Part shown: positions 6,623 through 14,780 of the stretch, one piece after another | Numbering within the stretch: the stretch's first letter is position 1 | Layout: each line of letters starts with the position of its first letter | Source: Rhizobium sp. Q54 | Lineage (GTDB): Bacteria > Pseudomonadota > Alphaproteobacteria > Rhizobiales > Beijerinckiaceae | Direction: 5' to 3' | Assembly: GCA_945878875.1 (NCBI GenBank) | Contig: CAMCUC010000028.1 | Span: forward strand, 1-33,603 | Length of the DNA stretch: 33,603 bases | Position numbers and translations under genes: made by a program | The notes under the pieces: generated by a model | The model's database searches: none | What the model was told of the DNA's origin: nothing | What the model saw: only the letters and a program-made list of their open reading frames with translations

Positions 6623-9303
6623 AGATCACCCATGTCAGCGTTGAAGGCGTGGGTCGCTTCGCGCAGGCCGTCACGATCGCCAACATCGCGCCGGGGCTGA
6701 ACGTGCTGGCGGCGCCCAACGAGGCCGGAAAATCAACGCTGTTTCGAGCCGTGCGCGCCTGCATGTTTGAAAAGCACACGGCCAAAAGCGAGACGATCCG
6801 CGAACTTGCCAGCAACGGCGCGAGCCTGCCCGTAACCGTTGAAATGGGTTTTGAACATAGAGGCGCACAATATCTGGTGCGCAAAACCTTCCTGTCGAGC
6901 GCCCGCGCAAGCCTGATGAAAGACGGACGCGAAATTGCGGCGGGCCGCGCGGCGGACGAAGAATTACACGATCTTCTTGGTCTGAAGCCGGGCAGCGGAA
7001 AGAACGTCGACACAGGGACTTTTGGCCTATTGTGGGTTGCACAGGCGCAATCTTTCGATCCGCCTACCATTGAGGGCGCGGCGAAGGATTCCATCTCCAG
7101 CGCTATCGAGCGCGAAGTCGGCTCGCTTGTCGGCGGCGACCGTGCGCGAGGGGCGTTGAAATCGCTTGAGGCGGAGCTGAAACCGTTTCTCTCCAGCGCT
7201 GGCGCTATCGCCAAAAACGGCCCGCTCGGACAGGCGGAAACGCGATTCGAAGACATCTGCGAGAGGCTCGAGAAAGACGAAGCGCTGCTGGGCGCGCTGG
7301 AGCGCGACATCACGGACCTTGAGGGCAAGCGTCGCGAGAAAGCGCAGCTGGCGAAACCTGCGATTGAAGAGGAGTTGCGCGAGCAGTTTAACGCGGCTTC
7401 TAAAAATCTCGCCGCAGAGCGCGCCATCGCCGACGAAGTCCGCGAGATGGAAAAAGACGAAGAGCTGGCGCGCCTGGCGTTTGAGAAGGCGCAGCGCGAA
7501 TTCTCAGAACTTGCAGCTTGCGCGCAACGCATTGACGACACGCAGGCGGAGCTGATTGATGCGCAGGCTGCACTGGCGCCGCTGGAGCGCAACGAGCAGG
7601 CGTGCGCTCAACGACTTGCAAGTGCACGCGAGGAGCAAAGCGCGCTTGAGCTTGAAGATACGCGGCTCACGCAGGCCGAGGCGCATTTGCGCAGGCTCGC
7701 CTCCGCAGCCCATGCCGCCGCCAAAATGCCTGAGCTGCGACGACGTCTTGATATGCTGGAAAAGATCGCGGGCGACATCGCAACCAACAGAGGCGCGCGC
7801 ACCCGCATCGTGGCGACTGCCGCCGACGTGCAAAAGGTGGATAAAATAGAGCGCGAAATAGCGCTTTTGAATGACAGGCTCAATGCCGCCGCGCCGCGCA
7901 TCGACGTGGCGCCAGCGCCAGGCGCGATGGGCGTATTCCTCATCAACGGCGCCGCGATTGAAGGGCCGCAAAGCTTTCCCGCCCGAAGCGCAACGACAAT
8001 AGAGATTGCAGGGGCCGGCTCCATCCTGGTGACGCCTCCGCCCGGCTTTGGCGAAAGCGAGCGCGAAAGCCTGCGCGATTTGCAGGCAGAACACACCAAG
8101 CGTCTCGCGCACGCTGGCGTCGACGACATGGCTGGCCTGCAGGCTTTTGTGGAGCGCGCGCGCACGCTTGACGCAGATTTTCAGGGCCTGCGCGCCCAAC
8201 TTGTCGCGCTCAATTGCGACGAGGACAAGCTGCCTGCGCAAACGCAAATTCTGCGCAAGAATATCGCAGAGGCTGTTGCGGCCATCGAAGAAATTTTGGG
8301 AACCGAGGCGCCGCCGGAACTGGCTACAATCGAAGACAAGCAAAAGTCACTGCAAGAGAGCCGCGTTCGCTCCGCCAATGAGCGCAAGCGCATACAGGCG
8401 ATCATTGATGCAGCGGCGGACAATCTGCGCGCGCTGACCGATGAACGCGCCAAAAAGCGCGCGCTGACGGACGAGCTTGCGCGTCAGATTCAGGCGGACA
8501 ATACGCGCCTGCCAGCCGCTGAACGCACCGCCATCATCAAAGACGCAGGCGCCGCGCTCGACGAAAAGCGCCGCGCGCATGAGAAAGTCGCACTGTCCCT
8601 GAAAGCCCTGCGCGCCAGCGCTCCCGACGCTCAGCGGCTTGTCGATCTTGAGACGAGGGCACAGCGCTTCAAGAGCGCCATCGACAATCACCTGCAACGG
8701 ATTGCAAATGTCGGGGACGATATCAACAGGCTGGAAGGCGCCATTCGCCGGGAGGGCGGCGAGGGGCTTGGCGAGCGCGTGCAGATTCTGCGCGACGAGC
8801 GCGATCTGGCGCAACGCGACGCGGACCGGATAAGGGCGCGGGTGCAGTCCCTGAAGCTGCTGCGCGACGTGATCCGCCAATGCTATCAAGAGCAGCGCGA
8901 ATATCTGCAAAAGCCGATCCGTCGCCATTTACAGCCGTTCCTCGACGACGTGTTTCCAAACGCAGAGCTGACGCTGGACGAGAGCTTCAACATTGAACGC
9001 TTTTCGCGCGCTGGCGACAATGAGTCGTTCAACACCTTGTCTGGCGGCACGCAGGAGCAGATTGCGGTGCTGGTGCGCCTGGCCATGGGCGCGCTGTTGC
9101 AGGAGCGCGGCGAGGATGCGCCGATCATTCTCGACGATGCCCTTGTCTTCTGCGACGACGACCGCATTGAGCAGATGTTTGACGCGCTCAACCGCGCAGC
9201 CGCGCGCCAGCAGGTGATCGTGCTGACCTGCCGCACGCGGGGCTTTCGCACATTGGGCGGGCGCATGCTGACGATTGAGCCTGTGGCGCAGGGATTGCGT
9301 TGA
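6619..9303 (+). CDS. SMC-like ATPase, SbcC/YhaN-type
   Basis: This 894-residue ATPase is built like SbcC/Rad50. An N-terminal Walker A APNEAGKST (residues 32-40) is followed by long charged coiled-coil stretches (about 210-330 and 500-760) and a C-terminal head with signature LSGGTQEQ (from about residue 807) and Walker B PIILDDALVF (from 835). It should form a complex with the overlapping phosphoesterase to open and trim DNA ends. There is no CxxC zinc hook in the middle, and the protein is shorter than SbcC (about 1,050 residues), so YhaN or AAA_23/27-type proteins are a better match. A small globular insert near residues 430-480 (around GAMGVFLINGAAI) interrupts the coil. Its ATG overlaps the upstream stop by 4 bases. 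Confidence 0.85.
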   Translation: MKITHVSVEGVGRFAQAVTIANIAPGLNVLAAPNEAGKSTLFRAVRACMFEKHTAKSETIRELASNGASLPVTVEMGFEHRGAQYLVRKTFLSSARASLMKDGREIAAGRAADEELHDLLGLKPGSGKNVDTGTFGLLWVAQAQSFDPPTIEGAAKDSISSAIEREVGSLVGGDRARGALKSLEAELKPFLSSAGAIAKNGPLGQAETRFEDICERLEKDEALLGALERDITDLEGKRREKAQLAKPAIEEELREQFNAASKNLAAERAIADEVREMEKDEELARLAFEKAQREFSELAACAQRIDDTQAELIDAQAALAPLERNEQACAQRLASAREEQSALELEDTRLTQAEAHLRRLASAAHAAAKMPELRRRLDMLEKIAGDIATNRGARTRIVATAADVQKVDKIEREIALLNDRLNAAAPRIDVAPAPGAMGVFLINGAAIEGPQSFPARSATTIEIAGAGSILVTPPPGFGESERESLRDLQAEHTKRLAHAGVDDMAGLQAFVERARTLDADFQGLRAQLVALNCDEDKLPAQTQILRKNIAEAVAAIEEILGTEAPPELATIEDKQKSLQESRVRSANERKRIQAIIDAAADNLRALTDERAKKRALTDELARQIQADNTRLPAAERTAIIKDAGAALDEKRRAHEKVALSLKALRASAPDAQRLVDLETRAQRFKSAIDNHLQRIANVGDDINRLEGAIRREGGEGLGERVQILRDERDLAQRDADRIRARVQSLKLLRDVIRQCYQEQREYLQKPIRRHLQPFLDDVFPNAELTLDESFNIERFSRAGDNESFNTLSGGTQEQIAVLVRLAMGALLQERGEDAPIILDDALVFCDDDRIEQMFDALNRAAARQQVIVLTCRTRGFRTLGGRMLTIEPVAQGLR

Positions 9304-9337
9304 CAGCGCAGGCCCGCCAGCCCATGACACGCGCGAA

Positions 9338-9805
9338 ATGATCGACAGCCAGAACAGCCTTCGGGTGGAGCCCGCACAAGACGAGACCGCCGCAGGCTGC
9401 CCCTGCTGCGAAGGCGGGGGCCTGCGCGGTTTTGTTTTTGAGAACGAGACGCCGCATTCGGTTTATTTTGCTGAATCGGGCGGCATGGCCAACAAGCCGG
9501 TCATTTTGATTGGAATTGTAACCGGCCGCTGGGCAAGCGACGCCGACATCAGCGAGCGCGTCGGCCTCGTCTTCGCATGCAGCCAGAGCGGCGACGGCGC
9601 CGACATTCGCCCGACAATCCCTGCGCTACTGGCGTTTCCTGAATTTCGTACGCTGGGCAAAGGCATTGAACCTGAGCAGGCGCAAGGTCACACGAGCTTT
9701 GCTTTGTTGCGCCGAACGCTCGACGCCATCATTGCTCAGGACGCCCGGCTCGCCCATTTGCGTGCCGATCCCGGGCAGCGTCGACCGCGTTTTGTCGTCG
9801 ATTGA
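9338..9805 (+). CDS. Hypothetical protein with a CPCC motif
   Basis: I do not recognise a family. The predicted protein is 155 residues from the ATG at 9338, which is preferred because the frame upstream of it is the tail of the previous gene read out of frame. It has an early GCPCCEGGG that could bind metal or be redox active, then an alternating hydrophobic segment (KPVILIGIVTGRWASD) and a C-terminal helical part. No signal peptide or membrane helix is visible. It follows the YhaN-type gene after 34 bases on the same strand and may be co-transcribed, although nothing in it suggests a repair role. Confidence 0.6.
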   Translation: MIDSQNSLRVEPAQDETAAGCPCCEGGGLRGFVFENETPHSVYFAESGGMANKPVILIGIVTGRWASDADISERVGLVFACSQSGDGADIRPTIPALLAFPEFRTLGKGIEPEQAQGHTSFALLRRTLDAIIAQDARLAHLRADPGQRRPRFVVD

Positions 9806-9988
9806 GCCTGTTCGTAATGCTTCAGCTTGAATTTGGGCAGCTTTCGGGAATACACTCCCGACAAATAAACCTTGGGCGGAAGCCTTGAGGCCAAGAGCGG
9901 TCGTCGCTATTTAGGTTGTTATGCGGAACGGAGGGTTTCGCGAACCAATCGCGAACGCGGACCCAGGAACGTAGAGAGGGATCATAAA

Positions 9989-10993
9989 ATGACACTTCGC
10001 AAAACCGCCGCCGTTGCGGCGCTGGCCATTCTGGCAGCCAGCGCAGCCCAGGCGCAGCAGGAAAAGCCCTACAACATGTATATCGGCTATTCAGCCGGCG
10101 GCGGTTACGACGTTTATGGTCGCCTCGTTGCGCGCCACATGGGCAAGCATCTGCCCGGCAAGCCAAACGTCATCGTCAACAACATGCCCGGCGCCGGGTC
10201 CTTGCGCCTCTCCAACTGGCTCTACAACGTGGCCCCGAAGGACGGCACCGTCCTGGGCACAGTGGCGCGCGGCATCGCGTTCGACTCGCTGTTTGGCATG
10301 CCCGGCGCGAGCTTCGATTCCACCAAGTTCAACTGGATCGGCAGCGCCAACGACGAAGTCAGCGTCTGCGTCGCCTGGCACACCAGCGGCGTGACCAAAT
10401 TTGAGGAAACCCTGAAGAAGGAGCTCGTCGTCGGCGGCACCGGCGGCAGCGCCGACACCGACCAGTTCCCGCGCGTCTTCAATGCGGTTCTGGGTTCCAA
10501 GTTCAAGATCGTGGCGGGCTATCCGGGCGGCAACGACATCAACCTCGCCATGGAGCGCGGCGAAGTGCAGGGCCGTTGCGGCTGGTCATGGTCAAGCGTG
10601 AAGTCCACGCAGGCCAAATGGCTTGAGGAAAAGAAAATCTCCGTGCTCGTGCAGCTGTCGCTGAACAAGCATGAGGACATGCCGAACGTGCCGCTCATCA
10701 TGGAGCAGGCCAAGACTCCCGAGGAAGCCGCCATCTTCAAGCTGGTGTTCGCGCGTCAGGTCATGGGTCGTCCGTTCCTGGCGCCTCCCGGCGTGCCGGC
10801 GGCGCAAGTCGCAGTGCTGCGCAAAGCCTTCATGGACACGATGAAGGACAAGGAATTTTTGGCCGAAGCCGACAAGGCGCAGCTCGAAATCACACCCGTG
10901 TCCGGCGACGCCGTGCAGCAGGTTGTGGCCGAAGCCTACGCCATGCCCGCCGACATCATCAAGAAGACCGCTGATATTCTGAAGGAAAAGTAA
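9989..10993 (+). CDS. Tripartite tricarboxylate transporter substrate-binding protein (TctC/Bug family)
   Basis: This 334-residue periplasmic binding protein of the Bug/TctC family would capture a carboxylate for uptake. A signal peptide ending AAQAQ (about residues 1-22) precedes YNMYIGYSAGGGYDVYGRL and KPNVIVNNMPGAGSLR, which match the family's usual phosphate-like and carboxylate-binding loops. AMERGEVQGRCGWSW and PFLAPPGVPA follow. The start at 9989 gives a clean signal peptide and has GAGAGGG upstream; the open frame extends further but that part is not signal-like. The membrane subunits TctA and TctB are not adjacent. It converges with the decarboxylase operon and ends at a strong terminator. 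Its placement suggests it brings in the aromatic carboxylate handled by the neighbours, an inference. Confidence 0.85.
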   Translation: MTLRKTAAVAALAILAASAAQAQQEKPYNMYIGYSAGGGYDVYGRLVARHMGKHLPGKPNVIVNNMPGAGSLRLSNWLYNVAPKDGTVLGTVARGIAFDSLFGMPGASFDSTKFNWIGSANDEVSVCVAWHTSGVTKFEETLKKELVVGGTGGSADTDQFPRVFNAVLGSKFKIVAGYPGGNDINLAMERGEVQGRCGWSWSSVKSTQAKWLEEKKISVLVQLSLNKHEDMPNVPLIMEQAKTPEEAAIFKLVFARQVMGRPFLAPPGVPAAQVAVLRKAFMDTMKDKEFLAEADKAQLEITPVSGDAVQQVVAEAYAMPADIIKKTADILKEK

Positions 10994-11003
10994 GCGACAA
11001 AAA

Positions 11004-11027
11004 GGCCGGCGCCTCAAAGCGCCGGTC
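11004..11027 (-). terminator. Hairpin with U-tract on the minus strand
   Basis: CCGGCGC (11006-11012) pairs with GCGCCGG (11019-11025) across a 6-base loop. Read on minus, the hairpin is followed by TTTTTG, so it can end transcripts of the decarboxylase operon. On plus it lacks a T-run. Confidence 0.6.
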
Positions 11028-11042
11028 GTCTGGTTGCATCAA

Positions 11043-11075
11043 AAAGCGCGGGGCCAAACCCCGCGCTTTATTTTT
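11043..11075. terminator. Strong bidirectional rho-independent terminator
   Basis: AAAGCGCGGGG (11043-11053) pairs perfectly with CCCCGCGCTTT (11059-11069) across a 5-base loop and is followed on plus by ATTTTTG. On minus the same hairpin is followed by a short T-run. It lies between two convergent genes and can serve both. Confidence 0.85.
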
Positions 11076-11082
11076 GAACTCC

Positions 11083-11138
11083 AGACGATGACCTTCGTCA
11101 TCATCTTATAAACGCTAGACGATGACCTTCGTCATCAT
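11083..11138. repeat. 22-bp direct repeat duplicating a gene's 3' end
   Basis: The sequence AGACGATGACCTTCGTCATCAT occurs at 11083-11104 and again at 11117-11138, a period of 34 bases. Similarity extends a few bases to the left with two mismatches. The second copy is the last codons of the decarboxylase-like gene (encoding MMTKVIV and the stop). The first copy lies just beyond that stop. Each copy also folds into a small hairpin (GATGAC-CTTC-GTCATC). Confidence 0.85.
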
Positions 11139-12104
11139 GCCCTTGGGAAAAATCTCGTCCGGCGTCATGTGCCTGTGCGCGATGCCCTGCTGATAGGTGT
11201 AGAGCAGCATTTGCTCCCACGTCTTGCGGTTCTCGTCGATGCCGTAGGGGAAAGTGTCGCCGCCCATCATGTCGCGCATTTTGCGCGCATAGGTCGGAAG
11301 CCACGGCAGCGGATAACGCGACACTGCAGGATCGAAAAGACGCTCGATGCTGCGGCGCTTGGACTCAAGGAACGCGTTGTAGAGATTGCGCGCGACCCAC
11401 GGATTGGCGTCGATGATATGCTTTTGCACCGCGATGATGTGCATGATCGGCCACACTTTCGTGCGCTCGAAATAATCCATCTCCATGTCCATGTAATCGG
11501 GGAAGAGACGCACGATATCGGGATGATCCTCCAAAAAACACGTTGGCGGGCGCGCGATAATCGCGCAATCAATTTCTCCTGACGCCAGCATTTCCGACAG
11601 CGACTTGTCGCCGACGCGCGTAAGCTGCATGCCTTCGGGAAGGTTGAGTTCAACCTTCTCGACGCGGCCCGGCGCATTGGCGCCAGCCTGATACCAATGC
11701 ACATCCGTCAGCTTCACGCCGCAATCGTTGTGCATCCAGCCGCGCATATAAACAGCCGCCGAATGCGCCCATTCGGGCGAGCCTACGCGCTTGCCCTTCA
11801 AGTCCTGCACTGTCTTGATGCCGGAGTTTTTGTTCACGTAAAAGGATGAGAACCGGAACAGGCGCGAGCACACCACCGGCAGGCCGACGACGTCGCAATC
11901 TTCGCGCGAGACCTGCGTGGTGAACTTGGCGAAGCTCAGCTCCGAGATGTCAAATTCGCGATTGGCGGTGAAGCGTGCAAAGCATTCGTGATGGCCCAGA
12001 GTCAGCCAATTGTGATCTATGCCCTCGGCGCGCACATCGCCGGTGCGAAAATCGCGGAAGTGATCGTAATCGGTGGTGGCGATAGAGAGTTTAAGCTTGC
12101 TCAT
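11115..12104 (-). CDS. 4,5-dihydroxyphthalate decarboxylase-like protein (copy 1)
   Basis: This 329-residue protein resembles 4,5-dihydroxyphthalate decarboxylase and related proteins with a periplasmic-binding-protein fold. Landmarks are LSIATTDYDHFRDF, ISELSFAKF, NSGIKTVQDLKGKRVGSPEW, GEIDCAIIARPP and a C-terminal YTYQQGIAHR. It has no signal peptide, so it is probably cytoplasmic and enzymatic rather than a transporter receptor. The start at 12104 is chosen because GAAAGGAG lies just upstream; an in-frame ATG five codons earlier has none. It is the last gene of a minus operon after the SDR and amidohydrolase genes, with a 29-base gap. A paralogue lies in the divergent operon at 16444. The substrate is unknown; decarboxylation of a dihydroxylated aromatic acid is inferred from the family. 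Confidence 0.75.
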   Translation of the reverse strand: MSKLKLSIATTDYDHFRDFRTGDVRAEGIDHNWLTLGHHECFARFTANREFDISELSFAKFTTQVSREDCDVVGLPVVCSRLFRFSSFYVNKNSGIKTVQDLKGKRVGSPEWAHSAAVYMRGWMHNDCGVKLTDVHWYQAGANAPGRVEKVELNLPEGMQLTRVGDKSLSEMLASGEIDCAIIARPPTCFLEDHPDIVRLFPDYMDMEMDYFERTKVWPIMHIIAVQKHIIDANPWVARNLYNAFLESKRRSIERLFDPAVSRYPLPWLPTYARKMRDMMGGDTFPYGIDENRKTWEQMLLYTYQQGIAHRHMTPDEIFPKGMMTKVIV

Positions 12105-12133
12105 AAAGGCTCCTTTCAAACGTTAATATGGGC

Positions 12134-13120
12134 TCAGAGTTTGAGCAGCCGACGGGCGTTGCCATTGGTAATCTTTTCGCGGTCTTCCGCGCTTAGTTCA
12201 AGTGCGTCCAGCGCCGCAATAGTTTCCTTGATAGGCGCGAACGGCGAGTCGGTCGAGAACACAACGTGATCGGCGCCAAAGAATTTCAGGCCGCTGTGCA
12301 AGCCGGTCGATCCGCCAAACATTGCAGTGTCGCCATAGAAGCGGTGGAAATAATCCATATGCGGATGTTGCAAGCCTTTTAGCACGCCGGAATAATCTTC
12401 ATCCAGCGTGCGGCTGCCAAGCACGTCGAGCCCCGGCCCCACGCGCCCGTCGAAATAGGGGATCATGCCGCCGCAATGATGGGTGATGATGTTGAGTTTT
12501 GGATAACGGTCCAGCAGGCCGCTGAAGACGATGCGCGTCATCGCGACCGACGTCTCGTAGGGCCAGCCAAAGCACCACCACATTTCAAACCGCGACTTCT
12601 CTTCGCTACTATAATCAGCCATGTCGGAGGTGCGCGCCGGATGCATCCAGATCGGCAGATCATGACGCGCCATAGCTGCAAAAACCGGCTCGTATTCGGG
12701 CAGATCAAGCGGCTTGCCAGCCACATTCGTGAAAATCTGAATACCGCGCGCGCCCAATTGGTTGATGGCGCGATCAATCTCCTCAAGCGCGCTTTCAATA
12801 TCCAGCATGGAGATGGTGGCTGCGAATGCAGGAAAGCGATCAGGATGTTTGGCGCAAAGCTCCGCCATGCCGTCATTGCCGACGCGCGCAAGATGGCGCC
12901 CAACGTCTGGCGTGCACACATCCTCCAGGGGCGGATTGGGCAGCGAAATCACATGCTGGTAGCCCGGGCCGGCACCGTCCATAAGCCTGAAGCGAATATC
13001 GAGATCGTGCAGCGGCTTTACGTTGCGCATGCGCGCGCCGATGTTTCCAAGTTTCGACGAAGCCTTGGTCAATTCCTCAAGGAAGCGACCGGGCATAATA
13101 TGCGTATAGATGTCGATCAT
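12134..13120 (-). CDS. Amidohydrolase family 2 protein (ACMSD/resorcylate decarboxylase-like)
   Basis: This 328-residue protein has the TIM-barrel amidohydrolase-2 fold that includes ACMSD, gamma-resorcylate decarboxylase and 4-oxalomesaconate hydratase. Such enzymes decarboxylate or hydrate aromatic or ring-cleavage acids using a metal. Visible ligands are WMHPART, ITHHCGG and FSTDSPF. The N-terminal metal motif, usually HxH, reads MIDIYTHIMPGRF, so the first histidine is a tyrosine. The ATG at 13120 is chosen because this motif should sit at the very N-terminus and GGGGAAC lies upstream. It stands between the SDR and decarboxylase genes in the same operon, which supports a role in aromatic acid breakdown. 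The exact reaction cannot be told from sequence. Confidence 0.8.
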   Translation of the reverse strand: MIDIYTHIMPGRFLEELTKASSKLGNIGARMRNVKPLHDLDIRFRLMDGAGPGYQHVISLPNPPLEDVCTPDVGRHLARVGNDGMAELCAKHPDRFPAFAATISMLDIESALEEIDRAINQLGARGIQIFTNVAGKPLDLPEYEPVFAAMARHDLPIWMHPARTSDMADYSSEEKSRFEMWWCFGWPYETSVAMTRIVFSGLLDRYPKLNIITHHCGGMIPYFDGRVGPGLDVLGSRTLDEDYSGVLKGLQHPHMDYFHRFYGDTAMFGGSTGLHSGLKFFGADHVVFSTDSPFAPIKETIAALDALELSAEDREKITNGNARRLLKL

Positions 13121-13187
13121 TTTGTTCCCCGAAATTTTTCTCGATCTCAATACCGTCTTTGCAGTGCAAGCCAGAAAGCGCTGCGCC

Positions 13188-13958
13188 TCAGCGCATCACC
13201 GACCCGCCGTCGCAAACCACCGTATGCCCGGTGACGAAATCGCTATCGCTTGATAACAAGTAAATCAGCGAACCAGTGAGATCTTCCGGCGTTTGCTCAC
13301 GCTTGAAGGCTCGCGAACCCAGCGTGGCTTGCGCAGGAGCGCCCACCATATCGGGATTTGCGAGCACGCCTTCGCTCATAGTCAGGCCCGGAGCAATCGC
13401 GTTGACGTTGATGCTGTAAGGCCCAAGTTCGCGCGCAAGGCAGCGCGTCAGCGCGACGATGGCGCCCTTGGACGTCACGTAATGCGTGATGCCGACATGG
13501 CCTTTGAACACGGTGCCGGACGCAATGTTGACGATCTTGCCCGCCTTCTGCGCCATCATGATCGGCGCAACAGCCTTGGCGAGCAGGAACGGCCCGCGCA
13601 CGTTGACGGCCATCACCTTGTCGAACTCGTCCTGCTCTATCTCGAAGAAAGGCTTGGGCTTCAAATTCGCAAACAGAGCCGCGTTGTTCACCAGTCCATC
13701 GATGCGGCCATAGCGCGCAACGAGATCGATCACGCAGGCGTTCACAGATTGTTCGCTGGCCACGTCCACGCGGAAATAGATCGCACGTCCGCCAGCGGCC
13801 TCGATTTCCCCGACGACCGGCGCGCCGTCCAGCAAATCGGCAATGGCCACAATCGCGCCCTGGCCCGCGACAGCCCTGGCGAAAGCCGCGCCTATGCCGC
13901 GCGCTCCGCCGGTGATGATGACGATTTTGTCCTGAAGCCTTAACGATGTCCCAGTCAC
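13188..13958 (-). CDS. Short-chain dehydrogenase/reductase (SDR)
   Basis: This 256-residue classical SDR oxidises or reduces a hydroxyl or keto group with NAD(P). It shows the cofactor motif TGGARGIGAAF, the adenine-site NNAALF, the catalytic Ser in VNIASGTVF and YVTSK (YxxxK). The C-terminus (HTVVCDGGSVMR) is typical. The GTG at 13958 is preferred because GGGAGA lies 7 bases upstream. An in-frame ATG at 14000 would add 14 atypical residues. It is the first gene of the minus operon. A role as dihydrodiol or hydroxy-acid dehydrogenase in aromatic catabolism fits its neighbours but is an inference. Confidence 0.85.
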   Translation of the reverse strand: MTGTSLRLQDKIVIITGGARGIGAAFARAVAGQGAIVAIADLLDGAPVVGEIEAAGGRAIYFRVDVASEQSVNACVIDLVARYGRIDGLVNNAALFANLKPKPFFEIEQDEFDKVMAVNVRGPFLLAKAVAPIMMAQKAGKIVNIASGTVFKGHVGITHYVTSKGAIVALTRCLARELGPYSINVNAIAPGLTMSEGVLANPDMVGAPAQATLGSRAFKREQTPEDLTGSLIYLLSSDSDFVTGHTVVCDGGSVMR

Positions 13959-14288
13959 AGCGCATCTCCCGTAAGCGGCGTTTGCCCTCCCCGGATTCAT
14001 CCGGGCGTTGTGCGACTATTCGGCCATGACGACAGCGCTTGCAAGGGGGGCGAGCGCGCGCATATAGAACGATGTAAAATACGTTGCAGGCTGGACCGGT
14101 CGGCGGCGCAGATCGAGGGGCGAGGCGCGAGGGATACCATGGTCAAGACAAAGATTTTGCCCAGAACGCCGACATCGCCGGTCCGAAGCGACAATCAGGC
14201 ACGCGAAAAAATCTGGCGCACGACTTGATCCGTAAAATAAGTTATTGAGAAACAAACGAACCAGATCGGGTTCCCGCAGGAGGTTTTC
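13959..14288. other. Divergent intergenic region between the two catabolic operons
   Basis: About 330 bases separate the divergently transcribed SDR operon (minus) and the CoxS-type operon (plus), so both promoters should be here. Short open frames on each strand have no family resemblance. A ribosome site AGGAGG (14278-14283) precedes the plus operon. I see no confident -35/-10 pair and no regulator gene next to it, so the regulator must lie elsewhere. Confidence 0.5.
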
Positions 14289-14780
14289 TTGACAAGCAAA
14301 GTGACGTTAACCGTGAACGGCAAGGAGCGCTCCGCAGACGTGGAGGCGCGCACCCTGCTCGCCGAACTCCTGCGCGACCAGCTGGGCCTCACCGGCACGC
14401 ATGTCGGCTGCGACACCACCCAATGCGGCTGCTGCGTCGTCCATGTTGACGGCAAGGCAGTGAAGTCCTGCACCATGCTGGCCGTGCAGGCGAGCGGCAA
14501 GCAGGTCACGACCATCGAGGGCCTGGCCGCCGCCGACGGCACGCTGCACCCGATGCAAGAGGCTTTCCGCGAACACCACGGCCTGCAATGCGGCTTCTGC
14601 ACGCCCGGCATGGTGATGATGGGCATCGACATCGCCAACCGCATGCCCGGCGCGGACGAAAAGACCGTGCGTGAGCAGCTCGAAGGCAATTTGTGCCGCT
14701 GCACCGGCTATCAGGGCATCGTTGAGGCCATTCTTTCCGTGGCCAACCCGGGCGCCGTGAAGGATCATCACCATGCATAA
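14289..14780 (+). CDS. (2Fe-2S)-binding small subunit of a molybdenum hydroxylase (CoxS type)
   Basis: This 163-residue iron-sulfur subunit belongs to the xanthine dehydrogenase/CO dehydrogenase family and passes electrons between the molybdenum and flavin subunits. The plant-type cluster motif is [19 protein letters not shown] with a following Cys, and the second cluster uses CGFCTPGM and CRCTGY. The start is TTG at 14289, five bases after AGGAGG. The gene overlaps the FAD subunit by 8 bases. The large molybdopterin subunit that should complete the enzyme is not next to it. The cofactor set makes oxidative or reductive attack on an aromatic ring or CoA thioester possible, but the substrate is unknown. 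Confidence 0.88.
   Translation: MTSKVTLTVNGKERSADVEARTLLAELLRDQLGLTGTHVGCDTTQCGCCVVHVDGKAVKSCTMLAVQASGKQVTTIEGLAAADGTLHPMQEAFREHHGLQCGFCTPGMVMMGIDIANRMPGADEKTVREQLEGNLCRCTGYQGIVEAILSVANPGAVKDHHHA

Noticed and set aside
1807..14242. GATCCGTAAAATAA occurs near 1807 and again near 14228
   Set aside because: A 14-base match is expected by chance in a window this long, and the flanks do not match, so it is not treated as an att or insertion repeat.
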